Positions 9,681-19,162 of a stretch of 64,000 nt of DNA are shown in pieces. The notes under the pieces are model-generated. The model ran no database searches. It had not been told where the DNA came from and saw only the letters and a program-made list of their open reading frames with translations. The stretch is from Sphingomonas sp. LC-1 (lineage in GTDB: Bacteria; Pseudomonadota; Alphaproteobacteria; Sphingomonadales; Sphingomonadaceae): NCBI RefSeq assembly GCF_025371035.1, contig NZ_JANZXB010000001.1, forward strand, positions 186,001 to 250,000, written 5' to 3'. How positions within the stretch are numbered: the stretch's first letter is position 1; each line of letters starts with the position of its first letter. Both the position numbers and the translations under genes were made by a program.

Positions 9681-10463
9681 TTATCGGTCGGCCGAGCCGG
9701 GCTCGGCGATCTTGCGATGCGCTTCGGCCAGCACCGATTGCGGCACCACGCCAGACCCGGCGACCTGCAGCTTGTTCTTCAGTCCGGTGGTAATATGCCC
9801 CTCGCCCGCCATCATCGCGTTCCAACCCTTGCGGGCGACCTCGGCGGGGTCGTCCTTCTTGCTCTGCCCGACATTGGTGTCGAGCATGTCGGCGCGGGCG
9901 AAAAACTCGGTCTCGGTCGGCCCAGGCATCAGCGTGGTCAGGGTGACGCCCTTTTCCTCCTTCAACTCGTTGCGCAGCGCCTCGGTGAAGTTGTCGATGA
10001 ACGCCTTGGTCGCGTTGTAGATCGCATTGAAGGGGCCGGGGATGAAGCCGACGATCGAGCCGGTGACCAATACCCTGCCCTCGCCCTGTCGGACCATCGC
10101 CGACAGCACGCGCTGAAGGATATAGACGGTGCCCGTGACATTGGTATCGATCGACCGCCGCCAATCCTCCAGCGACTGGTCAAGGAAGCCGCCGCCCTTG
10201 CTGTTGCCCGCATTGGCGCACAACACGTCGATCCGCCGTCCGTCCGCCGCCGCGAGCAGCGTGTCCACGCCCTCCAGCGTCGCCAGATCGGCCTCGACCG
10301 GCTGGACCCGTGCACCCTCGGCCGCCAGCTTGCTCGCGGCGGTATGGATGGCGGGCTCATCCGCGACGATCAACAGGTCATAGCCCGCCTTCGCCGCGCA
10401 CATCGCCAGATGATAGCCGATGCCTGTCGAGGCACCGGTCACGATCGCGAATTTTTCTGCCAT
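9681..10463 (-). CDS. Short-chain dehydrogenase/reductase
   Basis: 260 residues of a classical SDR. The cofactor motif TGASTGIGYHLA is at residues 9-20, with DLATLEGVD and LCANAGNS following. The catalytic residues are the Ser of VTGSIVGFIPG and YNATKAF (Tyr-x-x-x-Lys). An Asp/Glu-rich beta2 end is not clear enough to choose NAD or NADP. The substrate is unknown. It lies 11 bases downstream of the alcohol dehydrogenase within a likely stress operon. Confidence 0.88.
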   Translation of the reverse strand: MAEKFAIVTGASTGIGYHLAMCAAKAGYDLLIVADEPAIHTAASKLAAEGARVQPVEADLATLEGVDTLLAAADGRRIDVLCANAGNSKGGGFLDQSLEDWRRSIDTNVTGTVYILQRVLSAMVRQGEGRVLVTGSIVGFIPGPFNAIYNATKAFIDNFTEALRNELKEEKGVTLTTLMPGPTETEFFARADMLDTNVGQSKKDDPAEVARKGWNAMMAGEGHITTGLKNKLQVAGSGVVPQSVLAEAHRKIAEPGSADR

Positions 10464-10474
10464 GATGCGTTTCC

Positions 10475-11650
10475 TTACTGACCGGGCTTCAGCACGATCT
10501 TGGTCACTTCATTCTGCTTGTCATGGAACATCCGATAGCCATCAGGCGCCTGTTCCAGCGGCAGGCGGTGCGAGATGAGGAAGGTCGTGTCGATCTTCTC
10601 CTCCATGATCGCGTCGAGCAGGCCCGGCAGGTAATGTTGGACATGGGTCTGCCCGGTCTTGAGCGTCAGCCCCTTCTGCATCACCGCGCCGAGCGGAAAT
10701 TTGTCGACGAAGCCGCCATAGACGGCCGGCATCGACACGCGCCCGCCCTTGCGGCACGCCAGGATCGCCTGGCGGATGGCATGGATGCGGTCGGTGCCCA
10801 GGAAGGTCGATGCCTTGATCTGGTCGATGGCATTGTCGACGAACAGGCCGTGCGCCTCCAGCCCGACCGAGTCGATGACGGCATCGGGCCCGATCCCGCC
10901 GGTCATCACCATCAGCGCATCATAGGTCGCGCTTTCCTCGAAATTGATCGTCTCGGCGCCGAACTGGCGGGCGAGCTCCAACCGGTGCGGAAAGTGGTCG
11001 ATCGCGATCACCCGCTCCGCCCCCATCAGGAACGCCGACTGCACTGCGAACAGACCGACCGGGCCGCATCCCCAGACGGCGACCGTATCGCCCGGCTCGA
11101 TCTGGGCATTCTCCGCCGCCATCCAGCCGGTGGGCAGGATGTCGGAGAGGAACAGCACCTTTTCGTCGTCCACTCCCTCGGGAATGACGATCGGCCCAGT
11201 GTCGCTGAACGGCACGCGGACATATTCCGCCTGCCCGCCCGCATAGCCGCCGGTCATGTGGCTATAGCCGAACAGCCCGGCCATGGGATGGCCGTAGAGC
11301 TCGCGCGCAATATCCTGATTGTCGGCGGGCAGGCCGTTTTCGCAGCCAGAATATTGATGCTTGCCGCAATGATAGCAGGAGCCGCACGCGATGGTGAACG
11401 GCACCACCACCTTCTGCCCCTTTTTCAGCGTGGAGCCCGAGCCCGTCTCGACTACCTCGCCCATGAATTCATGGCCGAGAATGTCGCCTGACTTCATGGT
11501 CGGGATATAGCCGTCATAAAGATGCAGGTCGGACCCGCAAATGGCGGTCGCCGTCACCTTGATGATCGCATCGCGCGGATTGACGATTTCGGGATCGTCC
11601 ACATTGTCGATGCGAACGTCATGCTTGCCGTGCCAGGTCAGTGCCTTCAT
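10475..11650 (-). CDS. Zinc-dependent alcohol dehydrogenase (formaldehyde-dehydrogenase-like MDR)
   Basis: 391 residues of the zinc MDR family. The catalytic-zinc region is [12 protein letters not shown] (Cys ~38) with GHEFMGEV (His ~60, Glu ~61). The structural-zinc cysteines lie in [17 protein letters not shown] (~90-105). The NAD fold has [11 protein letters not shown] (~195). The long loop and [10 protein letters not shown] context resemble glutathione-independent formaldehyde dehydrogenase relatives. The substrate is unproven. Its first codon overlaps the last codon of the upstream SRPBCC gene (11647-11650), showing translational coupling. Confidence 0.9.
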   Translation of the reverse strand: MKALTWHGKHDVRIDNVDDPEIVNPRDAIIKVTATAICGSDLHLYDGYIPTMKSGDILGHEFMGEVVETGSGSTLKKGQKVVVPFTIACGSCYHCGKHQYSGCENGLPADNQDIARELYGHPMAGLFGYSHMTGGYAGGQAEYVRVPFSDTGPIVIPEGVDDEKVLFLSDILPTGWMAAENAQIEPGDTVAVWGCGPVGLFAVQSAFLMGAERVIAIDHFPHRLELARQFGAETINFEESATYDALMVMTGGIGPDAVIDSVGLEAHGLFVDNAIDQIKASTFLGTDRIHAIRQAILACRKGGRVSMPAVYGGFVDKFPLGAVMQKGLTLKTGQTHVQHYLPGLLDAIMEEKIDTTFLISHRLPLEQAPDGYRMFHDKQNEVTKIVLKPGQ

Positions 11651-12237
11651 GCGCCCTGCTCCTCAAGCTGTTTTGGGTTCATCGCATTGGTCGCGACCTC
11701 GCCGGTCTCCATCAGTTGCTTGAAGCGCGCCAGGTCGCGGCGGACCTGGATATTGGGCTCGCGCTGAAAGAGTTTGGCGACCAGCTTGCCGATCACGCCT
11801 GCGGGCGGATCATAGAGGATGGTGGCGGAGACGACGGTGCCCCGGGCGCCCGCGTCGCGAAAGGTCACCCGACCCGAATTGGCGATATCGGCACCCTCGG
11901 CAGACGCCCAGGCGATCAGCGACCCTTCAGTCTCTTCAGTGACGATCGCATCCCATTCGACGGTGGCGCCACCCGGTGCCTTGACCACCCAATGGGAGCG
12001 CTTGGTATCGAGCACGTCGATCCGCTCGACATTCTCCATCACGCTGGCAAGGTTGGAAAAATCGCGCCACCAGGCGAACAGATCGGCGGCGGGGCGGTTG
12101 ATCGTCACCGCCCATGCCGCCAGAGTGTCGCCGCGATCCTCGATCGCTTCGTTCGTCGTGATCCTGACGGCGGCGGCGCTGTCTTTCGACGTGGACAGGG
12201 GCGCATCGTCATAGGGTCTGTCGGCGATGTCCGGCAT
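11647..12237 (-). CDS. SRPBCC (START-like) family protein
   Basis: 196 residues of the SRPBCC/polyketide-cyclase-like fold: [25 protein letters not shown] (a ligand-binding-fold hallmark), [20 protein letters not shown] and [12 protein letters not shown], then a C-terminal helix with [19 protein letters not shown]. Proteins of this type occur with MDR/SDR genes in stress clusters, without an assigned ligand. It is the first gene of the SRPBCC-ADH-SDR-DUF892 run. Its 5' region holds a perfect TTGAT-n4-ATCAA box 88 bases upstream of the start codon. Confidence 0.85.
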   Translation of the reverse strand: MPDIADRPYDDAPLSTSKDSAAAVRITTNEAIEDRGDTLAAWAVTINRPAADLFAWWRDFSNLASVMENVERIDVLDTKRSHWVVKAPGGATVEWDAIVTEETEGSLIAWASAEGADIANSGRVTFRDAGARGTVVSATILYDPPAGVIGKLVAKLFQREPNIQVRRDLARFKQLMETGEVATNAMNPKQLEEQGA

Positions 12238-12267
12238 AAGCCATTCTCCTAATTCCTTGCCCCGGAC

Positions 12268-12292
12268 AGCGTCGGATGAGGGTGGTTGTTCC
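12268..12292 (-). promoter_or_regulatory. Candidate EcfG-type stress promoter
   Basis: On the minus strand, GGAAC (plus 12288-12292), 16 bases, then CGCT (plus 12268-12271). The alphaproteobacterial EcfG consensus is GGAAC, 16-17 bases, CGTT, so there is one mismatch at -10. The predicted start would leave a leader of about 20-25 bases with an AGGAG ribosome site before the SRPBCC gene. Confidence 0.35.
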
Positions 12293-12318
12293 TTAATTAA
12301 TGATGTTTTTCCAATATC

Positions 12319-12332
12319 TTGATGAACATCAA
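12319..12332. promoter_or_regulatory. FNR/FixK-type binding site
   Basis: A perfect inverted repeat TTGAT-GAAC-ATCAA, identical to the FNR/FixK/Anr consensus TTGAT-n4-ATCAA. It lies between the crp/fnr-like gene (stop at 12367) and the SRPBCC start (12237). An AT-rich TTAATTAA lies at 12293-12300, about 29 bases toward the gene, close to where a -10 would sit for class II activation. The adjacent Crp/Fnr-family protein is the natural candidate regulator. Confidence 0.75.
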
Positions 12333-12366
12333 TGATCCGGTGCTGCGGTGCGCACCGCCGTCGTGC

Positions 12367-13086
12367 CTACATACCGGACACCCGAATCTGCGCCCGGCCG
12401 ACCTTGCGGGCCAGGCTCTTGGGGTCCGGGATCGTCATCGACCGCGACGACCAGATCAGATCGCCCGCCCGTCTCGCCGCCTGGAGCATCCGGTTCACAT
12501 GCACCGCCGTCAGCCCCAGCGCATCCGCCAGCGTTTCCTGCGTGATCGGCAGTTCGAAACTGCGCCCCTGCGCCAGTTCGCCCATGGTCAGCCGCTCCTG
12601 CAACTCCAGCATGAGGTCGCCGATCCGCTCCATCGCGTTCATCCGGCCCAGCCGCGCGATCTGCGCCAGCAGAAAGGCCTCGTCCAGCGCATGAGCGACC
12701 GCATAGGCCTCGTCCAGCGCGGGACTCGTCCCCCAGGCGGGTGGGACGCAGGTGGTGACTTCGGTCAGCGTGATGACGCTGGTTGGGGCGACCGGCTTCT
12801 GATGCTGGTAAAGCCCGATCACATCGCCCGGCAGCAGGAAGTTCAGGAATTGCCGCCGCCCATCGAGCAGGATGCGCACCCGCGCCGCCCAGCCGGACAG
12901 GATCAGGTGCGGGCTGGCAATATCCCGCCCCTCGACCATCAGGTCGCGACGGGGTCGGAACAGTTGCGGCCGGGCCATCGCGTCTAGCAGCGCGGACTCG
13001 GCGGCCTTGTCCAGGACGGCCAGTCGCGCAAGGCGACTAAATGCCGGCAGCGAATTCCCAAGCGGGCGAGCCAGGCCGTACATCAT
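12367..13086 (-). CDS. Crp/Fnr-family transcriptional regulator
   Basis: 239 residues: an N-terminal cyclic-nucleotide-binding-like beta roll (LILSGWAARVRILLDGRRQFLNFLLPGDVIGL, ~62-93) and a C-terminal winged HTH (ITQETLADALGLTAVHVNRMLQ, ~179-200). The recognition helix VHVNR matches the FixK-like alphaproteobacterial subgroup. There is only one cysteine, so the FNR-type [4Fe-4S] cluster is absent and direct oxygen sensing of that kind is ruled out. It precedes the SRPBCC-ADH-SDR-DUF892 genes on the same strand with a consensus FNR box between, and probably controls them. The start could be 13086 or 13083 (two ATG in a row). Confidence 0.9.
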   Translation of the reverse strand: MMYGLARPLGNSLPAFSRLARLAVLDKAAESALLDAMARPQLFRPRRDLMVEGRDIASPHLILSGWAARVRILLDGRRQFLNFLLPGDVIGLYQHQKPVAPTSVITLTEVTTCVPPAWGTSPALDEAYAVAHALDEAFLLAQIARLGRMNAMERIGDLMLELQERLTMGELAQGRSFELPITQETLADALGLTAVHVNRMLQAARRAGDLIWSSRSMTIPDPKSLARKVGRAQIRVSGM

Positions 13087-13599
13087 GGCTTTTTCTCCGC
13101 ACGCGTGAAGCCCGCCCGATTCTTCCGTCCCGGATGGAATAGAAACGGCGCCTGGTCTGTCCGAACATGCGAGATGGGTCGGCTAGGATTCATCGCAAAC
13201 TATCCTCATCGCGCCGCCGACCCGTCACGGTCGCACGGCGATGGCGATGACGCGACGCACGTCACCGAGACTGACAATATTGGGGGCTCGACGGAGCCGA
13301 ACCGTTGGCAGTTCCCTGGATCAGCTTGCCATCACGGTCATGGCAGGCAGATTGAGCACCACCGGAGTTTTCCGTCCACAAGGACTACGAACAACCGTGC
13401 GGCACGCTCCATAATTCACATCAATATTACGCATTTTTCGAGCGTTAGGTATATTTTCGGGGCCGAGCGACCCGGAAATGCATTGCATTCGGACCTACGG
13501 CGCGGGCGTCCCGGCCCGCACCGCGTGTGGTGGATGAGACATTCCCTTTGTCCAAACACGCCCTATGGTGCGCGCCTTTTACCTCCAAGAGGCCTTGCC
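13087..13599. other. 513-base intergenic region without a recognised gene
   Basis: This region separates the divergent crp/fnr-like and aminotransferase genes. It is open on the plus strand in the aminotransferase frame, but no homologous N-terminal extension is visible. An AT-rich patch at about 13405-13460 stands out in this GC-rich DNA and may hold promoter elements. I see no RNA gene or repeat. Confidence 0.4.
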
Positions 13600-14790
13600 A
13601 TGCGTTTCGCGAACCTGACCCGCCAGCCCGACGATCCCTTGTTGCGGATCATCGGCCAGCACGCCGCCGACCCTCGCGCCGACAAGATCGACCTGGGCGT
13701 CGGCGTGTTTCGCGATGAGGAAGGTCGCACCCCGGTGATGACCGCCGTCAAAGCCGCCGAGACCCGCCTGCTCGCCGAACAGCCCAGCAAGTCCTATCTC
13801 GGGCCCGAAGGCGATACCGGCTTCGTACGTGCGCTGGGAAGGCTGGTGGTCGCAGACACCGTATCCGCCGATCGCATCGTCGGTCTACAGACCCCCGGCG
13901 GCACCGGGGCGCTGCGCCTCTGCGCAGAGTTGCTCGCCCGCGCCGGTGTGCCGCGTATCTGGATCGGCAGCCCGAGTTGGGCCAACCACGCGCCGCTGTT
14001 CCGCCAGGCCGGGGTCGAGCCTGCGATGATCCCTTGTTACGATCTCACCGCCCAGCTCTTCGATCTGTCAGGTTTTCTGAAGGGACTGGACGGCGCGACG
14101 GCGGGCGATGCGGTGCTGCTGCACGGATGCTGCCACAATCCGATCGGGATCGATCCCGACGCCGCCGGATGGGCGGCCATCGCGGAGCATGTTGCGGCCC
14201 GGTCGCTGACGCCCGTGGTCGACCTAGCCTATCAGGGGCTGGGCGACGGGTTCGACCAGGATGCGGCGGGTGCGCGTACGATCCTGGCGGCAGTGCCCGA
14301 GGCGCTGCTTGCCTATTCCTGCGACAAGAATTTCGGCCTCTATCGCGAGCGGACCGGCGCGCTGTTCGCGCTGTCGCCGGACGCCGGGACCGGCGCGGTG
14401 GTGTTGTCCAACCTGTTGGCGCTGGCGCGGGCCAACTGGTCGATGCCGCCCGATCACGGCGCGGCGGTCGTCCGCCTCATCCTGGAGGACGAGGCCCTGA
14501 CCCGCGAATGGCGGGACGAACTGGAAACGATGCGGCAACGGCTAGAAGGCCTGCGCTCGACGCTGGCGGCGGGGGGCCGGATCGGCGCGATCGATCTGGG
14601 CGCGGTGGCGCATGGCAAGGGTATGTTCGCAACGCTGCCCCTCTCACCCTCGCAGGTCGAATGGCTTCGGGACCGCCACGGCATCTATATGGCCGGGTCG
14701 GGCCGGATCAACATCGCCGGCTTCAACAGCGCAGCGATCGGACGCTTCCATGCGGCGCTGCGGGACATGGCGGCGAACGGGGTGGCCTGA
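13600..14790 (+). CDS. Aromatic amino acid aminotransferase (class I, TyrB/AspC type)
   Basis: 396 residues, the normal length for the aspartate/aromatic aminotransferase Ia subgroup. The N-terminus PDDPLLRIIGQHAAD and KIDLGVGVFRDEEGRTPVM is typical of TyrB/AspC. The PLP lysine is in YSCDKNFGLYRER, the phosphate/substrate-binding arginine in GSGRINIAGF, and WANH is the Trp of the ring-stacking motif. It would transfer amino groups between aromatic amino acids or aspartate and 2-oxoglutarate. The ATG at 13600 begins the conserved N-terminus; a longer frame from 13105 is not supported. It is monocistronic and ends at a strong bidirectional terminator. Confidence 0.9.
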   Translation: MRFANLTRQPDDPLLRIIGQHAADPRADKIDLGVGVFRDEEGRTPVMTAVKAAETRLLAEQPSKSYLGPEGDTGFVRALGRLVVADTVSADRIVGLQTPGGTGALRLCAELLARAGVPRIWIGSPSWANHAPLFRQAGVEPAMIPCYDLTAQLFDLSGFLKGLDGATAGDAVLLHGCCHNPIGIDPDAAGWAAIAEHVAARSLTPVVDLAYQGLGDGFDQDAAGARTILAAVPEALLAYSCDKNFGLYRERTGALFALSPDAGTGAVVLSNLLALARANWSMPPDHGAAVVRLILEDEALTREWRDELETMRQRLEGLRSTLAAGGRIGAIDLGAVAHGKGMFATLPLSPSQVEWLRDRHGIYMAGSGRINIAGFNSAAIGRFHAALRDMAANGVA

Positions 14791-14820
14791 ACCGCGCCCC
14801 TATAGGGGAATATAAACAGA

Positions 14821-14858
14821 AAAGGGGGCGCGTCCGGTTGTCCGAACGCGCCCCCTTT
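14821..14858. terminator. Bidirectional Rho-independent terminator
   Basis: A perfect 13-bp stem: AAAGGGGGCGCGT at 14821-14833 and ACGCGCCCCCTTT at 14846-14858, 12-base loop. It lies between the convergent aminotransferase (ends 14790) and xylA (ends 14899). T-rich sequence follows on both strands. Confidence 0.85.
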
Positions 14859-14898
14859 CATTGCGGGAAGCGGGCCGGATCGACCGGCCCGCCACGCC

Positions 14899-16221
14899 TT
14901 ACTTGCCCGAATGGACGATCCGGTTGACGAGATTCTCGATCCGCTCCTGACGGCCCGAACGCGGGCGGGGATCGACCGCCTTCTGCTCGGCGAGGTCCGC
15001 GATGCCGGCCAGGTCGAGGCCACCGATCTGCTGACCGAAATCGCCGTCCCAACCGGCATAACGCTCGGCCTTGATCGCATCCAGGCGACCGTCCTCGATC
15101 AGCGCGGCCGCGTTGAGCAGGCCCTTGGCGACGACGTCGATGCCACCGACATGGCCGTGGAACAGATCGACCGCATCCATCGACTGGCGGCGAACCTTGG
15201 CGTCGAAGTTGAAGCCGCCGGTGGTGAAGCCACCCGCGCGGATGATTTCCAGCATCGCCAGAGTCAGTTCCTCGACCGAGTTGGGGAATTGGTCGGTATC
15301 CCAACCATTCTGGTGGTCGCCGCGATTGGCGTCGATCGATCCGAAGATGCCCAGCGCACCGGCGGTGGCGATCTCGTGCTCGAAGGTATGACCCGCCAGC
15401 GTCGCGTGGTTCGCCTCGATATTGACCTTCACTTCATTCTCTAGGCCGTACGCCTTGAGGAAGCCGTACACGGTCGCCGTGTCGAAGTCGTACTGGTGCT
15501 TGGTCGGCTCGTGCGGCTTCGGCTCGATCAGGATGGTGCCGTTGAAGCCAATCTTATGCTTGTGCTCGACGACGAGGCTGAGGAAGCGGCCCAGATTGTC
15601 GAGTTCGCGCTTCATGTTGGTGTTGAGCAGCGTCTCGTAACCCTCGCGGCCGCCCCACAGCACATAGTTGGCGCCGCCCAGGCGATGCGTCGCTTCCAGC
15701 GCGTCGCGGACCTGCATCGCACCGAAGGCATAGACTTCGGGGTCCGGGTTGGTCGCGCCACCGGCGGCGAAGCGCGGATGGCTGAACAGGTTGGCGGTGC
15801 CCCAAAGCAGCTTGCGGCCCGACGAGGCCTGGAGCTTTTCGAGGTGATCGACCGCCTCGGCGAAGTAACGGCGATGCTCGGCCACGCCCTGCGCATCGGC
15901 CATTACGTCGACATCGTGGAAACAGTAATAAGGCACGTCGAGCTTCGAGAAGAAGTCGAACGCGACCTCACGCTTCTGGGCGGCAGCCGCGCTGTCATTG
16001 GCACCGGCATGCCAGGGGCGGTTGAAGGTGCCGCCGCCGAACACGTCCGAACCCGGCCAGCAGAAGGTATGCCAGAAGCAGGCGGCGAAGCGGAGATGCT
16101 CCTCCATCGTCTTGCCCAGCACGACGCGGTTCTTGTCGTAGAAGCGATAGGCCAGCTCATTGTCGCTGTCCGGGCCTTCGTAACGGATCGTCGGGATGTC
16201 GGCGAAAAAATCGGTAGCCAT
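14899..16221 (-). CDS. xylA: Xylose isomerase
   Basis: 440 residues, the class II xylose isomerase length. It converts D-xylose to D-xylulose in the cytoplasm. Hallmarks are [22 protein letters not shown] at the start, YYCFHDVD (catalytic His), [28 protein letters not shown] and [19 protein letters not shown] (metal ligands). The start at 16221 gives [10 protein letters not shown]; the frame open upstream is a shadow of xylB. Only one base separates the xylB stop from this start, so it is the third gene of the GH43-xylB-xylA operon. Confidence 0.98.
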   Translation of the reverse strand: MATDFFADIPTIRYEGPDSDNELAYRFYDKNRVVLGKTMEEHLRFAACFWHTFCWPGSDVFGGGTFNRPWHAGANDSAAAAQKREVAFDFFSKLDVPYYCFHDVDVMADAQGVAEHRRYFAEAVDHLEKLQASSGRKLLWGTANLFSHPRFAAGGATNPDPEVYAFGAMQVRDALEATHRLGGANYVLWGGREGYETLLNTNMKRELDNLGRFLSLVVEHKHKIGFNGTILIEPKPHEPTKHQYDFDTATVYGFLKAYGLENEVKVNIEANHATLAGHTFEHEIATAGALGIFGSIDANRGDHQNGWDTDQFPNSVEELTLAMLEIIRAGGFTTGGFNFDAKVRRQSMDAVDLFHGHVGGIDVVAKGLLNAAALIEDGRLDAIKAERYAGWDGDFGQQIGGLDLAGIADLAEQKAVDPRPRSGRQERIENLVNRIVHSGK

Positions 16222-16222
16222 A

Positions 16223-17671
16223 TTAGGAATTCCTCGGAGTGATGCGGGAATAGCTGTCGCGGAAACGCGCGATCTTGGGAGCGAAGCGCTCGGCGAGCGC
16301 GGGGTCGGGAGCAATGGTGTGCGACACGGGCGGCGGTGCGCAGACTTCCTCCGGCGAGCCGCCATCGACCGCCAGTTGCGCCAGGCGTGCGGCGCCCAGT
16401 GCCGGTCCGACCTCGCCACCCTTGAGATAGACGAGTTCGACCCCGAGCGCCGCGGCCAGGGTCTGGCCCCAATAGGAAGAGCGTGCCCCGCCGCCGATGA
16501 CGGAGAGTTGCGACAATTCGGTCCCGGCCTCGCGCAGCACCGACAGGCCGTCGGCCAGCGCGAACGCCACGCCTTCCAGCACCGCCTGCGCAAGACGTTC
16601 GGGCGTGGTGTCATGATCGAGGCCCAGGAACGCGCCGCGCACCTCGGCATCGTTGTGCGGGGTCCGCTCGCCCGACAGATAGGGCAGGAAGATTTCGGGG
16701 CCGCTCGCCGGGCCGACGCTTTCGGCCCGGGCGAAGAGCTCGGCGGCACCCGGCGTACCGGTCAGCCGCGCGACCCAGTCGATGCACGCCGCCGCCGACA
16801 GATGCACCGACATCTGGTGCCAGACATTGGGCAGACAGTGGCAGAAGGCATGGACCGCCCCCGCCGGATTGGGACGGAATTCCCTGGTCGCGGCGAAGAT
16901 CACGCCCGACGTGCCCAGTGACAGCAGCGCGTCGCCGTCCTTGACCACGCCCACGCCCGCGGCACCGGCGGCATTGTCGCCACCGCCGCCCGCGACCGGC
17001 ACCTGATCGATGCCCCAGGCCTCGGCGACTTCGGCACGCAGATGGCCGGTCTGCGCCGTGCCCTCGACCGCCTGCGGCATCTGTTCGCGGGTCAGACCGG
17101 TGGCGGCGAGAATCTCGTCGCTCCATTCGCGCGCCGCCACATCGAGCCACAAGGTGCCCGCCGCGTCCGACACGTCCGATGCTTTCTCACCCGTCATCCG
17201 CAGCCGGACATAGTCCTTGGGCAGCAGCACGGTGCGGACCTGCTCGAAAATCTCCGGCTCGTGATGGGCGACCCATAGCAGCTTGGGCGCGGTGAAACCC
17301 GGCATGGCCAGATTGCCTGCGATGCGATGAAGCGCAGGCGCCTTGGCCTCCAGTTCCGCACATTCGGCATGACTGCGCCCGTCATTCCAGAGAATGCCCG
17401 GGCGCAGCGGCTGATCGTCCGCGCCCAGCAACGTCGCGCCATGCATCTGCCCGGCCAGACCGATGCCGCGCACCGCCCGACGGACCGCCGGATCGATCGC
17501 GCGGACCGCCGCCGTCGTCGCCTGCCACCAGGCTTCGGGATCCTGTTCGGACCAGAGCGGCTGGGGGCGCTGCACGGTCAATGCCGCCGTCCCCTGCCCC
17601 ACCACGGCGCCATGTTCGTCGAGCACCACGGCCTTCACGCCGGACGTGCCGATGTCGATACCCAGAAACAT
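16223..17671 (-). CDS. xylB: Xylulokinase
   Basis: 482 residues of the FGGY sugar-kinase family. It phosphorylates D-xylulose to xylulose 5-phosphate. [21 protein letters not shown] is the first ATP-binding motif, [12 protein letters not shown] the substrate site, and [10 protein letters not shown] carries the catalytic Asp. [14 protein letters not shown] and [14 protein letters not shown] are also family signatures. It lies 9 bases after the GH43 gene and 1 base before xylA. With xylA it defines the isomerase route of xylose use rather than the oxidative Weimberg/Dahms route. Confidence 0.97.
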   Translation of the reverse strand: MFLGIDIGTSGVKAVVLDEHGAVVGQGTAALTVQRPQPLWSEQDPEAWWQATTAAVRAIDPAVRRAVRGIGLAGQMHGATLLGADDQPLRPGILWNDGRSHAECAELEAKAPALHRIAGNLAMPGFTAPKLLWVAHHEPEIFEQVRTVLLPKDYVRLRMTGEKASDVSDAAGTLWLDVAAREWSDEILAATGLTREQMPQAVEGTAQTGHLRAEVAEAWGIDQVPVAGGGGDNAAGAAGVGVVKDGDALLSLGTSGVIFAATREFRPNPAGAVHAFCHCLPNVWHQMSVHLSAAACIDWVARLTGTPGAAELFARAESVGPASGPEIFLPYLSGERTPHNDAEVRGAFLGLDHDTTPERLAQAVLEGVAFALADGLSVLREAGTELSQLSVIGGGARSSYWGQTLAAALGVELVYLKGGEVGPALGAARLAQLAVDGGSPEEVCAPPPVSHTIAPDPALAERFAPKIARFRDSYSRITPRNS

Positions 17672-17680
17672 CCGCCGTCC

Positions 17681-18820
17681 TTACTTCACGAAGGGGTCGA
17701 TGGTCGGGATCGTGCCGTCCGGGTTGAACTTCAACTCGGTCATCTTGACGTTGCGCAGGTGGTTCTTGTTCGACAATTGCGTGTCGGCGTAGAACAGCCA
17801 CCACTTGCCCTTCCACTCGACGATCGAGTGATGGGTCGTCCAGCCCTGAACCGGGCTCAGGATATGGCCCTTGTACGTGAAGGGACCATAAGGGCTGGTG
17901 CCGATCGCGTAGTTCAGGAAATGCGTGTCGCCGGTCGAATAGGTATAGTAGTATTTGCCGTCGCGCTTGAAGACCCACGACGCCTCGAAGAAGCGGCGGT
18001 CATGATCGCCGCCCAGCACCGGCTTGCCCTTTTCGTCGAGGATGACGACGTCGCGCGGCGTTTCCGCGAAGGTCTTCATGTCGGGATTCAGCTTGGCGAT
18101 CTTGCCGGAAATGGCGGGCTGGTCGTCCTGCTTCAGGTCGGTGTCGCTGCCGTTCGGATCGTACTTGCCGTCCTTCCAGCGCTGAAGTTGACCGCCCCAG
18201 ATGCCGCCGAAATACATATAGGCCGTGCCGTTCGCGTCCTGGAAGACGGCCGGGTCCATCGAGAAGCTTCCGGGGATCGCCTCCGGCTCGGCCTTGAACG
18301 GGCCCATCGGATCCTTGGAGGTCGCGACGCCGATGCGGAACGCGCCCAGGCCGTTGCGATCCTTGGTCTTATCGCGCGCCGGGAAATAGAGATAATAGGT
18401 GCCGTCCTTATAGGCGGCGTCGGGGGCCCACATCTGCTGCGAGGCCCAGGGCACGTCCTTGACGTCGAGCGCAACGGGGCCGACGGTGACCGGACCACCG
18501 GGCTCGTCCATGCGCAACACGCGATAGTCGCGCATCGCATATTGGTTGCCCAGATCGTCGTCCTTGGTCTCGGTCGGGATGTCGTGACTGGGATAGACGT
18601 AGAGCTTGCCGTCATTCCAGACATGCGCGGACGGGTCGGCGGTGAAGATGTCGCGTACCAGCGGCTGCGACAGATAGTGGCGGCCATCGGGCGATGTCGG
18701 ATTGGCGTCGTTCGACGCGGTGGCAGTGTTTCCCTGCGCCGCATTATCGGCCGTCTGCGGCGATCCACATGCCGCGGTGCCAAGCCCCAGAACCAGGCTG
18801 GCCATCATCAAGCGCTTCAT
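17681..18820 (-). CDS. GH43-family glycosidase lipoprotein (arabinofuranosidase/xylosidase type)
   Basis: 379 residues. Residues 1-18 form a lipoprotein signal with lipobox LGTAAC, then a low-complexity Asn/Ala/Thr linker, then the five-bladed propeller of GH43. Expected catalytic residues are the Asp of TADPSAHVW (general base), the Asp of SMDPAVF and the Glu of FFEASWVFKRDG (general acid). It should remove xylose or arabinose from oligosaccharides at the membrane surface, probably in the periplasm. It is first in the operon with xylB and xylA, so breakdown and catabolism are produced together. A LacI-type operator overlaps its predicted promoter. Confidence 0.88.
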   Translation of the reverse strand: MKRLMMASLVLGLGTAACGSPQTADNAAQGNTATASNDANPTSPDGRHYLSQPLVRDIFTADPSAHVWNDGKLYVYPSHDIPTETKDDDLGNQYAMRDYRVLRMDEPGGPVTVGPVALDVKDVPWASQQMWAPDAAYKDGTYYLYFPARDKTKDRNGLGAFRIGVATSKDPMGPFKAEPEAIPGSFSMDPAVFQDANGTAYMYFGGIWGGQLQRWKDGKYDPNGSDTDLKQDDQPAISGKIAKLNPDMKTFAETPRDVVILDEKGKPVLGGDHDRRFFEASWVFKRDGKYYYTYSTGDTHFLNYAIGTSPYGPFTYKGHILSPVQGWTTHHSIVEWKGKWWLFYADTQLSNKNHLRNVKMTELKFNPDGTIPTIDPFVK

Positions 18821-18866
18821 CGCTTTCTCTCTCCCATTCGCCCCGTATCCAGGGCTTTGACGGCAC

Positions 18867-18878
18867 GATAGCGCTATC
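18867..18878. promoter_or_regulatory. LacI-type operator in GH43-xylB-xylA promoter (site 1)
   Basis: A perfect palindrome GATAGCGCTATC, 46 bases upstream of the GH43 start. On the minus strand it overlaps the -10 of a candidate promoter: TTGCAT at plus 18889-18894, then TATCGT 18 bases on. It shares the core TA-n-CG-n-TA with five other sites in this locus and resembles the XylR xyl-box known from other proteobacteria. Confidence 0.65.
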
Positions 18879-18933
18879 AGCGGCGAGGATGCAAGGCCGG
18901 TTCGTCGTTTTCCGGGGACAGCTGTTCCGCATG

Positions 18934-19018
18934 GCCTTCGACTTCGCTCAGGCTGAACGGAGCGCGAGATCAGGGCGCCTCATCCCATCATCCGTTCAGC
19001 CTGAGCGAGGTCGAAGGC
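18934..19018. repeat. REP-like inverted repeat
   Basis: Two 27-base arms, 18934-18960 and 18992-19018, are reverse complements with one mismatch, separated by a 31-base loop. The outer core GCCTTCGACTTCGCTCA recurs at 29499-29515. It lies between the divergent GH43 and esterase promoters, so it is not a simple terminator. Such elements are typical dispersed palindromes of sphingomonads. Confidence 0.7.
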
Positions 19019-19045
19019 AAACGGATTCCCCCTCCGCGCCGACGC

Positions 19046-19083
19046 TTGACAATGCTAGCCCCGCCCTGTTGGTAACGATATTC
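19046..19083 (+). promoter_or_regulatory. Esterase promoter with LacI-type operator (site 2)
   Basis: TTGACA at 19046-19051 is a consensus -35. About 18 bases downstream, TGGTAACGATATTC (19070-19083) covers the -10 region and contains the shared core TA-A-CG-A-TA. The right half of the palindrome is weak, so this is the poorest of the six sites. Confidence 0.45.
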
Positions 19084-19162
19084 AGGCCCCGCTCATCCCG
19101 TTGCGGGTCGACCCTTTCGTAAAGACCGGTACGCTTATGCCGGCGCGATTTCAGGACAGAGG

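Noticed and set aside
13105-13599. N-terminal extension of the aminotransferase
   Set aside because: Family proteins begin at the block starting near 13600; the extension is low-complexity and includes AT-rich promoter-like DNA.
18934-19018. Terminator between GH43 and the esterase
   Set aside because: The genes are divergent, so no transcript ends there; the element matches a repeated palindrome instead.
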